DNA of 64,000 nt from assembly GCF_000699445.3 (NCBI RefSeq), contig NC_067197.1, forward strand, positions 13,770,152 to 13,834,151, written 5' to 3'. Source of the stretch: Schistosoma haematobium. Lineage: Eukaryota; Platyhelminthes; Trematoda; Strigeidida; Schistosomatidae. Made by a program: the position numbers and the translations under genes. Under the pieces are notes generated by a model. That model had not been told where the DNA came from and did not search any database. It worked only from the letters and a program-made list of their open reading frames with translations. This document shows, piece after piece, positions 1 through 10,200 of the stretch (positions are counted from its first letter, which is position 1; each line of letters starts with the position of its first letter).

Positions 1-433
1 TCAACCGGTGCGGGCAGTCTAGCGTCCTTACTGGTCCTATGTCTTCCGAGCCCTTCCACTTGAGTCCAGAACAAGATACCAGCTTCCGAATCAGAGCAGA
101 TCAGACCAGAATCAGAGCAGATCGTTTATTTCAGGCATACTTAGTTTATATATCAATCACACAGACCGCAACGTACCATAAAATAGGAAATAATATTTGT
201 ACACAAATAAGCCCAAAAAGTGGCTGTGAATGTGGGAGGCAGTAGTTAGTAAACTGAACATAACTTAAGAACCGTAAATCGTACAATAATAAATTATAGG
301 CCAAAATAAAGCTTGTCATAAGAGGGATATAAATATACATAGTGTAATTGTTGAGTAGTTATACAATAAGAATATCAGTCCATGAATAGTCCTCGGAAGT
401 TACCTGTAACTTAATCTCCACTCGGATATAACA
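1..433 (-). repeat. LTR copy 1 (truncated by window edge) of tandem Gypsy-like element
   Basis: This is the first of three copies of a 531-bp LTR; the first 98 bases lie outside the window. It ends in ATAACA at 433, directly before the complement of a polypurine tract (CCTCCCCC followed by T's). That places the element's sense on the minus strand and makes this the 3' LTR of the left unit. Read on the minus strand, the LTR starts TGTTATATCC. By eye it is identical to copies 2 and 3. Confidence 0.85.
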
Positions 434-1564
434 CCTCCCCCTTTTTTTTTTGAAGAACCCAACTTTAGATTCTGATTTAAAAAAAAAATCATATGTGACT
501 TTAAATTCCTCAACATTCTCCTCCTCCTCGAAATAATGTTGGGTCCTTATGGCTCCAAATTACAACTAGTAGGACTTTATTTAAACCATGTTTCTTGTAT
601 TGACTGGAGAATCCACTAAAAATGACTAGATGATGATGAACGACCTTTGATCTGAGTTCATTATTTTCAAATTCATTATGAATCTCGTTAGCAGATAACG
701 AGTCATTAAGAAAGTCAACGTCTAACAGAATTAAATTAGATTTTTGGCCATCATTCGACTCAGCTGACATATTTCCCTCATTGTTATAAGAAGTTTCATC
801 AAAATCATATGCATTATTCTGAGAATCAATATCTGGCACACTGTCATTAGAAATGGGATAAGTTGACTCAATATAAAATTCTGTCTTCCGGTGATTTTGA
901 GTAACATCTGGTACAATTTGGTTCATCGTGTTGCTCCAGTTATTTTCTGAATACGAGTCACCATAGCTTTCTCGACTAATAGCACATGGACCACAATTTT
1001 GTTCGAGGTGACGTTTATTTTCGCAGCTAGACAGTACCAGTAGTGTTTCATTTGATTCTGGACTCTGGGCATCATCTACAGGATCTGGCTCCTGATCATC
1101 TGGTATTGTCACAACTTCATGTGCATTTAGCACAATATTTTCTTGTCCTGAGCTGGACACGTTACCAATATTACGTTTTCCTTCTGGTATAGAGGGATTT
1201 GAATCCTGCACCGGATATGCTTCTGAAATGTCCATTACTGCACCATTATCTGCATGATACATAGATTTCTTATTTTCTGCTTGAATGCAAAGTCTGCCCA
1301 AAACTGTTATAAATAGCTCTTGTTGCAAGGCAAACATCTTCTGCTGGTGCTGTAATATTAACCGCAACTGTTCGAAAGAAATCGACATTTTTTTTGCCAA
1401 TAATATTAGCTCCAAAAATCACCGGCAATTATACAGCTAATTTATTTCCAAAATCTGAGTCACCACTTGTATTATTATTATTTCTTTGTTGCCAAAATCC
1501 CCGTCGCCAATTGTTATGACCTTGAAGTTGAGGGTTCAAAACTTTTCTCCACCCCGTCGCCAAT
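434..1564 (-). mobile_element. Internal region 1 of deleted Gypsy-like LTR element
   Basis: This 1131-bp internal domain lies between two direct LTRs. On the minus strand it starts with a primer-binding-site-like sequence (AT, then TGGCGACGGGG) just inside the 5' LTR and ends with an A-run plus GGGGGAGG polypurine tract next to the 3' LTR. It is far too short for a full pol and holds one open frame (510-1415). There are no reverse transcriptase, RNase H or integrase motifs, so the element depends on enzymes supplied in trans. Confidence 0.85.
510..1415 (-). CDS. Chimeric Gag N-terminus / Pol C-terminal tail remnant, copy 1
   Basis: The open frame has up to 301 codons; the likely start is the Met ten residues in (MSISFEQLRL), just after an A-run. 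The first ~45 residues are a helical, Gln-rich stretch typical of the start of some Gypsy Gag proteins. The middle is acidic and low in complexity (many Asn, Asp, Ser). The last ~45 residues are basic and hydrophobic and end in Gly-Gly-Gly-Glu-Cys close to the polypurine tract, as Gypsy Pol tails do. I infer an internal deletion that joined the start of gag to the end of pol. No enzymatic motif is left. The frame is intact in both tandem copies, so the protein may still be made, or the copies are simply young. The assignment to gag and pol ends is inference. Confidence 0.5.
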   Translation of the reverse strand: MELILLAKKMSISFEQLRLILQHQQKMFALQQELFITVLGRLCIQAENKKSMYHADNGAVMDISEAYPVQDSNPSIPEGKRNIGNVSSSGQENIVLNAHEVVTIPDDQEPDPVDDAQSPESNETLLVLSSCENKRHLEQNCGPCAISRESYGDSYSENNWSNTMNQIVPDVTQNHRKTEFYIESTYPISNDSVPDIDSQNNAYDFDETSYNNEGNMSAESNDGQKSNLILLDVDFLNDSLSANEIHNEFENNELRSKVVHHHLVIFSGFSSQYKKHGLNKVLLVVIWSHKDPTLFRGGGEC

Positions 1565-2095
1565 TGTTATGACCTTGGATGTCTGACTTTTCGATCACAC
1601 GACTTATCTACCAATCCGAATACGAATTATACGGATCTTTACACTAGGCCAACCAATGACGTTCAACCGGTGCGGGCAGTCTAGCGTCCTTACTGGTCCT
1701 ATGTCTTCCGAGCCCTTCCACTTGAGTCCAGAACAAGATACCAGCTTCCGAATCAGAGCAGATCAGACCAGAATCAGAGCAGATCGTTTATTTCAGGCAT
1801 ACTTAGTTTATATATCAATCACACAGACCGCAACGTACCATAAAATAGGAAATAATATTTGTACACAAATAAGCCCAAAAAGTGGCTGTGAATGTGGGAG
1901 GCAGTAGTTAGTAAACTGAACATAACTTAAGAACCGTAAATCGTACAATAATAAATTATAGGCCAAAATAAAGCTTGTCATAAGAGGGATATAAATATAC
2001 ATAGTGTAATTGTTGAGTAGTTATACAATAAGAATATCAGTCCATGAATAGTCCTCGGAAGTTACCTGTAACTTAATCTCCACTCGGATATAACA
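1565..2095 (-). repeat. LTR copy 2 (shared) of tandem Gypsy-like element
   Basis: Complete 531-bp LTR with TG...CA ends and short terminal inverted repeats (TGTTAT / ATAACA). It is shared between the two internal regions: 5' LTR of the left unit and 3' LTR of the right unit on the minus strand. On that strand it carries a TATA-like GATATATAAACTAAG stretch, a plausible promoter core. Confidence 0.88.
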
Positions 2096-3228
2096 CCTCC
2101 CCCTTTTTTTTTTGAAGAACCCAACTTTAGATTCTGATTTAAAAAAAAAAATCATATGTGACTTTAAATTCCTCAACATTCTCCTCCTCCTCGAAATAAT
2201 GTTGGGTCCTTATGGCTCCAAATTACAACTAGTAGGACTTTATTTAAACCATGTTTCTTGTATTGACTGGAGAATCCACTAAAAATGACTAGATGATGAT
2301 GAACGACCTTTGATCTGAGTTCATTATTTTCAAATTCATTATGAATCTCGTTAGCAGATAACGAGTCATTAAGAAAGTCAACGTCTAACAGAATTAAATT
2401 AGATTTTTGGCCATCATTCGACTCAGCTGACATATTTCCCTCATTGTTATAAGAAGTTTCATCAAAATCATATGCATTATTCTGAGAATCAATATCTGGC
2501 ACACTGTCATTAGAAATGGGATAAGTTGACTCAATATAAAATTCTGTCTTCCGGTGATTTTGAGTAACATCTGGTACAATTTGGTTCATCGTGTTGCTCC
2601 AGTTATTTTCTGAATACGAGTCACCATAGCTTTCTCGACTAATAGCACATGGACCACAATTTTGTTCGAGGTGACGTTTATTTTCGCAGCTAGACAGTAC
2701 CAGTAGTGTTTCATTTGATTCTGGACTCTGGGCATCATCTACAGGATCTGGCTCCTGATCATCTGGTATTGTCACAACTTCATGTGCATTTAGCACAATA
2801 TTTTCTTGTCCTGAGCTGGACACGTTACCAATATTACGTTTTCCTTCTGGTATAGAGGGATTTGAATCCTGCACCGGATATGCTTCTGAAATGTCCATTA
2901 CTGCACCATTATCTGCATGATACATAGATTTCTTATTTTCTGCTTGAATGCAAAGTCTGCCCAAAACTGTTATAAATAGCTCTTGTTGCAAGGCAAACAT
3001 CTTCTGCTGGTGCTGTAATATTAACCGCAACTGTTCGAAAGAAATCGACATTTTTTTTTGCCAATAATATTAGCTCCAAAAATCACCGGCAATTATACAG
3101 CTAATTTATTTCCAAAATCTGAGTCACCACTTGTATTATTATTATTTCTTTGTTGCCAAAATCCCCGTCGCCAATTGTTATGACCTTGAAGTTGAGGGTT
3201 CAAAACTTTTCTCCACCCCGTCGCCAAT
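2096..3228 (-). mobile_element. Internal region 2 of deleted Gypsy-like LTR element
   Basis: Second internal domain, 1133 bp, matching the first apart from the length of two mononucleotide runs. Same primer-binding-site-like and polypurine features. Confidence 0.85.
2173..3051 (-). CDS. Chimeric Gag/Pol-tail remnant, copy 2
   Basis: This 292-codon frame starts at the Met-Ser-Ile-Ser-Phe methionine and is otherwise the same as the copy at 510-1415. The ten-residue N-terminal extension seen in copy 1 is out of frame here because the preceding T-run (A-run on the coding strand) differs by one base. That supports the internal methionine as the real start. Acidic centre, basic tail ending Gly-Gly-Gly-Glu-Cys; no catalytic motif. 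Confidence 0.5.
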   Translation of the reverse strand: MSISFEQLRLILQHQQKMFALQQELFITVLGRLCIQAENKKSMYHADNGAVMDISEAYPVQDSNPSIPEGKRNIGNVSSSGQENIVLNAHEVVTIPDDQEPDPVDDAQSPESNETLLVLSSCENKRHLEQNCGPCAISRESYGDSYSENNWSNTMNQIVPDVTQNHRKTEFYIESTYPISNDSVPDIDSQNNAYDFDETSYNNEGNMSAESNDGQKSNLILLDVDFLNDSLSANEIHNEFENNELRSKVVHHHLVIFSGFSSQYKKHGLNKVLLVVIWSHKDPTLFRGGGEC

Positions 3229-3759
3229 TGTTATGACCTTGGATGTCTGACTTTTCGATCACACGACTTATCTACCAATCCGAATACGAATTATACGGAT
3301 CTTTACACTAGGCCAACCAATGACGTTCAACCGGTGCGGGCAGTCTAGCGTCCTTACTGGTCCTATGTCTTCCGAGCCCTTCCACTTGAGTCCAGAACAA
3401 GATACCAGCTTCCGAATCAGAGCAGATCAGACCAGAATCAGAGCAGATCGTTTATTTCAGGCATACTTAGTTTATATATCAATCACACAGACCGCAACGT
3501 ACCATAAAATAGGAAATAATATTTGTACACAAATAAGCCCAAAAAGTGGCTGTGAATGTGGGAGGCAGTAGTTAGTAAACTGAACATAACTTAAGAACCG
3601 TAAATCGTACAATAATAAATTATAGGCCAAAATAAAGCTTGTCATAAGAGGGATATAAATATACATAGTGTAATTGTTGAGTAGTTATACAATAAGAATA
3701 TCAGTCCATGAATAGTCCTCGGAAGTTACCTGTAACTTAATCTCCACTCGGATATAACA
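3229..3759 (-). repeat. LTR copy 3 of tandem Gypsy-like element
   Basis: Complete 531-bp LTR with TG...CA ends. It is the outermost 5' LTR on the minus strand. The sequence after 3759 (GTTTT) is unrelated flank and would be one half of a target-site duplication; its partner is outside the window. Confidence 0.88.
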
Positions 3760-4088
3760 GTTTTAATATATCATCATGTTTATTAATCGCATGACCTATT
3801 CTGCTGCGTTTCTGAAAAGTGTACAACCTTTCGTTGTCAAAGTTACGAAAAACTCAATAAGAAACAACGTGGTTGCTGACAATATACAACGAAAAGAATG
3901 CACATTATTCAGATGTTCATTCAGTGAACTGCTAACATCTAACTGGCGATCACTCAATATTTATCGCCAGGACCGACCAAGAAGAAAGAAACGGAAACTT
4001 ATTGAAATACTTTACGCTGAGAATTCTATGTTGTACCAAAAATATAATATTGAATAAAGCTGATAATAATAATAATAATAATAATAAC

Positions 4089-4124
<36 letters not shown>

Positions 4125-4152
4125 TGTAAATAGGTAGGAATAGAAATATTAC
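3760..4152. other. Intron 8 start of TTC7-like gene with AAT microsatellite
   Basis: Between the LTR array and the last visible TTC7 exon. An (AAT)n microsatellite runs from about 4063 to 4122. A 93-codon plus-strand frame at 3776-4057 matches nothing I recognise and is probably chance. Confidence 0.5.
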
Positions 4153-4296
4153 TTCTACTGCCTGTGAAGCTAATTCCATGCCTTCTTCAATTAAATTCAA
4201 ATGACCCAAACATAATGAACTAGCGAATAGATAAACGGATATTTTAGAATTATCAATTCGTAAACATTCGCGTAGAGCCAAATAACCACGATAATA
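4153..4296 (-). CDS. TTC7: TTC7 exon 8 (last visible)
   Basis: 144 bp, 48 codons, phase 0, CTATAG acceptor and GTAATA donor. Encodes a TPR with ALRECLRID, LASSLCLGH-like and LIEEGMELASQAV segments. The gene continues beyond the LTR array and the window edge. Confidence 0.85.
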
Positions 4297-7200
4297 CTAT
4301 AGAGAAGTGAATGATAAACAAGTCAGAAGAATAAAGCTCAATGCTTATCATAGAACTTAGATTATTTAGAAATGCTTGCTTCCATATTGGCTAAAAGCTG
4401 AACAAGTTATAAAAAAACTAAAAAGGAACTAAAAACAGAAACCAGATAATTAAGGTTTTGTTACTTATTTATAAAATATGAAGTATTTTGGTATAACAAA
4501 GTTATTTAAAAGATGTGTCATATGAGGGTTTCTTCTCATATTGTCTGGGGGTAGGTATGGTCATGATGGTTAGAGACCTTGAATCATATGGCTCAAAATC
4601 GTTTGCAATGGCGCAGGTCTATACACTCTTTGTGTTCTCCCAAATTCTAATCTTCTGAATTCTTCATGTCCCCTTCTTTTTTCTCTTTCCAAATTTATTT
4701 TACTGGATTATACTCTTTGTATAACATCTTCAAACCCTAGTCTTTCCGATTACTGCTACTACTACCTCTACAACTACGGGATTTGAATCGACAACTGCAT
4801 CTCTGTGCTAGTGTATTTATGGCAACTCGAACTGATGTACGTACGTACGAAGTTTTACGTTGTTACTGACTGATGGTCATAATACACAGAGTAAAGTAAA
4901 CTGGATTTGTTAGGTTACACAGCCTATCAAGAAAGTATGATAACGTTGAATATAAAAGTGAACATGTCTTATTGAATTACTGTATAATCTAACTTCTCAA
5001 ATGTTATAATTTTTACGCTCGCTATCAAGACTATTCAGACCACTTATACAAACATACACATGAGATGTAAGTGATATGGTTGAAATGAGAAGTTTCATAT
5101 TTAGTTTGTCTTCCTCTTTACTTTATAATTAGGAGGGTTACGCATTAAAAGCACCTATTAATAATACATTTTCAAAGTGCAGACTAGTATATATAACTAT
5201 TTAGCCTGATAATAATGTGTTTATAATTTCCAAAACAAACAGATACGAAATTTGAGGCATTTACGAATAGGATACCGTTATGCCCCGACAAGAATAATGA
5301 ATGGTAACTTCTGGGATCTATTGATGGACCAATACTAAACGTATATTTCTACTGTATAATTATTAAGTAACTAAACTATGCATATTCATATTCCTCTTAT
5401 TATAAGCTTTATGTTGACCCATAAACTATTATTATATGTTTTACCATTCTTGAGTTATACCCAGTATATTAACTACTACCTCCCTCATTCACAGTCACAT
5501 CTGGCTAATTCTTGTACAAATGTTATTTCATATTTTATTGGTACGTTGTGGTCTGCTTGATTGGTATATAAACATAGTATGCTTTAAATATAATGATTCG
5601 TATCGCAGAGGCTCGGATTGGTGTTCTGGACTTAACTGGCTGGGCTAGGCGGAAAGCAGGACCAATCAGGACTCTACGCTGCTCGCACGTGTTTTACGCG
5701 TCCTTAGTCTGATCGATAATTCGCTGCTCCCTAATTGGCGGTCACAATTTATAACAGATACAAAATGATTTTTATCCATTTTTAAAAATAATATGACTTT
5801 TTGATGAATTTTAACAAAAAATTTTTCAAGTCAACAGTACACAAGGTTGTACAATTGTCGGTCCAGTTTAAACCAACCCACAAGAGTATATTGTGGTAAA
5901 CTCATCAAAATGAAAAACAGAACAGAGGAAATAATCATATCAATTGTATTGGAAACTAAGCATAGAAAATATAGGTCGGAAGGGACCGCCGAAAGTAAGG
6001 AATAACACTAAGTTAAAGATATAAAGTAGACAGAACCAATGGATTTGTGCTACTATTATTGAATGGGAATCATAGTGTTAGTCAAGTCTTTTAAACGTAA
6101 GTTATGATAACCTCGTAGACTACAACCAGAAGGTCGACGATTTCTGGAGCGACTCAGTTCGATTGTCCATAGATTCATGAACTGACAACATTTCTTTATT
6201 TAGTTACAACCAGTTGCCTACAATTCTTTGCTAGTTAGCATAGAATGTGGACGTAAGCGATGGCTGACAGATATGTTGTTCATGTCAAGCCACTGTCTGC
6301 ATGTTGCAATAAATCCAAACAACAAAGATATAATAGTAAGAAACACTAGGGATTATGTAGAATCTAAATAAGAATTTTCTGCAATCTTCAATTGGTCGTC
6401 AGATAATGACTGGTTGGAAGACGGAACATGATCCAATCAGAATATACGGGTTTGAACCCGATCTACTTGTGAAATATAGTTAGAACTGAATTCTGATAGC
6501 ATAGATCTTAATCAAATAGTTGAATTCTAAAGTGTTTATCATGAAATATGATAATCTCAGGATCAATTTAGTTATGAGTACATAGTTTGATATTCCCTGA
6601 GTTTCTAATTACGATAAAAGTTCTTCAAATATGTTTTGTTACTAATTTAGTAAACAATTTCATAAATATGTAGTGCTCGGCATTGAGTTACATTCAACAT
6701 GTAGGCGTAAATATTACTCGTCAGCTGTTTGAGGTATCCAAAATATGTATAATGGGTTACAAACTAGTAACCCAACAGCTAAAATTGAGGTTCATTAACT
6801 ACTAAGTCAAATTATTGCTACTGTACGTTATTCAATATATTCTTTGATCTATACTTTTTTCTTAGTCCATTAAGACAGTTTCCAATCCAAGCAAAATATG
6901 ATAACAGGAAAAGTATACAAGGCATTCAAAATTATATTATTAAAATGTAATAACGTCAGCAAATTTAAAAACAAATTTAATATGCATAAAAACGATAATA
7001 ATTACACATAAATGACTGTTAATCACAGATGATAATAAAGGAGATAAAAACATACTTGTTTAGAACTGATAAGTGATAAAGCGAATTGATACCAGATATG
7101 AAATTGATGATAAGAAAACTTGAGTGCTTTTTCAAGGCACTACATATAATCATAAATGTAAAAATGAAAAGAAAATTGTGAAATATGACCATAATTATTT

Positions 7201-10200
7201 ATGGAGTAATTATTGTTGAAATTACAATCGTTGGCATGATATCAATTCACTAAATATATTTTGAATAGTCAATGCTGGTCGTTGGAGAGCTATATGGAAC
7301 TATGTTTAGTTATCTCCAACCCTTTTGTTAGGAGATTAAGGTACACTAGTAAAAGTCACAGTTAGAAACAATACAAATATACCAGAATTCACTCAACAAT
7401 GAAGGCTGAGAAACTTTGGATTAATCGTTATTCGGCAACTTACTTTAGACCCTTCATCATGTTAGATGCAGCCCTAACACAAATACAAATTACATCCTTT
7501 TTCGAAATTTTATGATTTGAGTCAACTAGCAGAAAGCTATAAACCAATAACTTAGGGGTTTCTAGCCGCATATTAATTGATTGAATCTCACCTGACAAGT
7601 TGATCAACAGAATACGATTAGGAGGCTGAAGGAACTAGATATTATGACATTTGTTATTACCCAGTGGTTGGTTAAGGTTGATATGGAAGGGAAAGAATTA
7701 AGCCTCGGTAATTAGGGATTCTGTTGAAGAGTGAATAATATATGGTTTTCATACCCTCCAATTATTTAGTTGTTAAACTACTACTAATCATATTTATTTT
7801 TGTGTTTGACAGTTTGTATATAAGAATATTTATTTTCCAAAATAACCTATTCTATTGGCCGGAGGTTTTTACTTTTTATATCAGTTCATTTGAGGGCTCA
7901 TGTTAATAATTCGGTCTCGTGAGAAACTATCACTCGGCCTCACTATATCATTGCATATTATCAATCGATCGGTGCATTTCCTTCATTAGACCAACAAACT
8001 CCTTATGTCCTTTTATTACAAACTATACAGAAGCGTGCTTTGTATCAGTGACTTACTGAGTGACAGCTAAGTAATTAACCATTAGGCTACTCTTTAAATT
8101 GCTAAGTTGGACTAACCCATTTAATTTATATAACCTTTTCGCTGACTAATGGTAGTTATCGTAATCACTTACTTTAAAACTGTTGTGTTTGTTTATCTTA
8201 ATTCGTTATCTAGTGCGTATACAATAACTTCAAAAATACGGAGTGCGAATGGCAGTGAAATTTATAAATATTGACTATTATAATTGAATACAAGGCATAA
8301 TTTTGTCTTATAGCATCCTGTTCGTGATAAAAAGATACGTGGGATTTGAGAAAGATTCTAATCATGGAAACGATGAAAATGACAATTATAGATGCAAAAA
8401 TGCTCGCTGATCAGTCTACATATTGGGCTTTCAAACATCAATAAAGACTTTTCTGTCTGATCACGATATTATTCCACATTTAACTCGGATTATAATACCA
8501 GTATGATGTTGGATTTTGTGAATTTAAGTTATTCATTAAGTTAGCTAAAGCTTAATTGATCTGGATTGCGATTGATTCCAGTTAAGAACAAGCGAATAAC
8601 CCTCACTTATGCAACAATTAAACACAGAATGTCATGATTTCGGATCGAAATCGGGAACTGATGATTAGCAGTAGTGTCTGGTAACTTAACAGACAGACCA
8701 TTAGAAAACGTGAAGTGACTAACAAAGTATTGGTCTGAAGTAGTAAAACAATATTGATTTCGTGGTTAGAGTTTGTGATAGTTGAAATCAACGACCAAAG
8801 GTTGCGCATTTGATGAAAAAAGTTATAGTGGAGCAAATGTACAGATTTTGACAGTTTATTATTGTCAAATCTCGTCGAAGTGAGATACGAACAAACAAGC
8901 TATCAAGCCATGTATTATGATGTGTTGATTTGCCTCCGTAGATCACTAAACAAAAGTTAAAGTGACTAATCGTTTAAATTCAGATGACAACAAAACTTTA
9001 TTTAATTATTATAGCTATATAGTGAATAAATATGCACAAGCAACTTCAATTTTCAATGATTACGCGCATCACATACATATTGAGCTTTTTTTCTCCAAGA
9101 AAGCATAACAGTTCAAAATAACTCACTTTAGAAAGAAATTTGAAATGTTTAACTTTAGTAAGAAGTATGGCAAGTAAGTCGTAGACAGCAGCTGCATTGT
9201 TAAATGATCGAACTATTTGTGGTTCAGATAATTCTGACGGTCGATTAAGTATAACATCTTGACTAGCCTACAAATTTATACACACGAAAATAAACATGAT
9301 TAAACAACAGCCTAAAGTGATTGTTTATCTTGTCTTTAAGATATCAGAGTCGTATATTTAGAAACTGATTGTAATTAATTGGTGAAAATAAGAGTATAAC
9401 ATTAGTGAGTATCCCTGTGACACCTCAATAATACTATGAACAGCTTTAACGACTAGACAGTTTGAGAACACTTGAATTATAAATGATAAAACTTCCATAG
9501 TTAGTTTTTTTTACAATATTATATGATGTTCAGTTAAAGATGAGTGGTGTTACACAACTATTACGAGTTGACAATAATAGCTTTTCAATATTTTTAAGTT
9601 GAAAGTAGTAGGTATGATAACACTTTTGATTTGAATAAAGAAAATTTCAGCTTAGACGGAAATCTGGTATAAAAATACATTATGTAATAAATTTTACTCA
9701 TCTCAGGACATAGGCAAAATAGACAACCAAAAAATGTAGAGTAAAATAAAAGATAAGATAAACCACAGAATATAGAACAATTTACTTATCAGTTCCCTGT
9801 TTAGTACAAATTGGATGAATCATGCACTAACTGGTAAATCTGAATTTGAAATCGGAATTCGACAATAATTATCATATCAAATCGAAATGCTTTTCCTTTC
9901 TCAAGAAACTTTGGAGGATCGATTGAAACTAAGAGTAACATTAGAGTAAATATTTCAATTGTCGTTGTGATCAAGACTACAGTGATAGCGTTGACATCGA
10001 AATCCGTCGACTGAAGAACCTTCCACAATTTAAATTAATATTTCAGAGGTATTACAGAAAAATTTCCTGACAATATACTAAGATAACTCTGCTGAAAGCA
10101 GTATTGAAATAGGAAAGCTTACAACATGAATATACATTTGTAGTGAAACTTACTATGTGTTCGGAAATCATTAACGAAAAAATGGCTTCTTCTATTCGAT

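Noticed and set aside
39..340. Short frames on both strands inside LTR copies (also at 1656-2002 and 3320-3666)
   Set aside because: They lie fully in repeated LTR sequence and have no protein-family features; shadows of a non-coding repeat.
3776..4057. 93-codon plus-strand frame next to the LTR array
   Set aside because: No signal, domain or composition supporting a gene, and it lies in an intron of TTC7 on the other strand.
5378..5560. 60-codon hydrophobic frame in TTC7 intron 7
   Set aside because: It is the LTR sequence read in one frame (the same pseudo-peptide appears in the tandem LTRs), so it is not a membrane protein.
9801..10028. 75-codon minus frame between TTC7 exons 5 and 6 as an extra exon
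   Set aside because: Exons 5 and 6 join in phase 0 with continuous family similarity, leaving no room for an extra coding exon.
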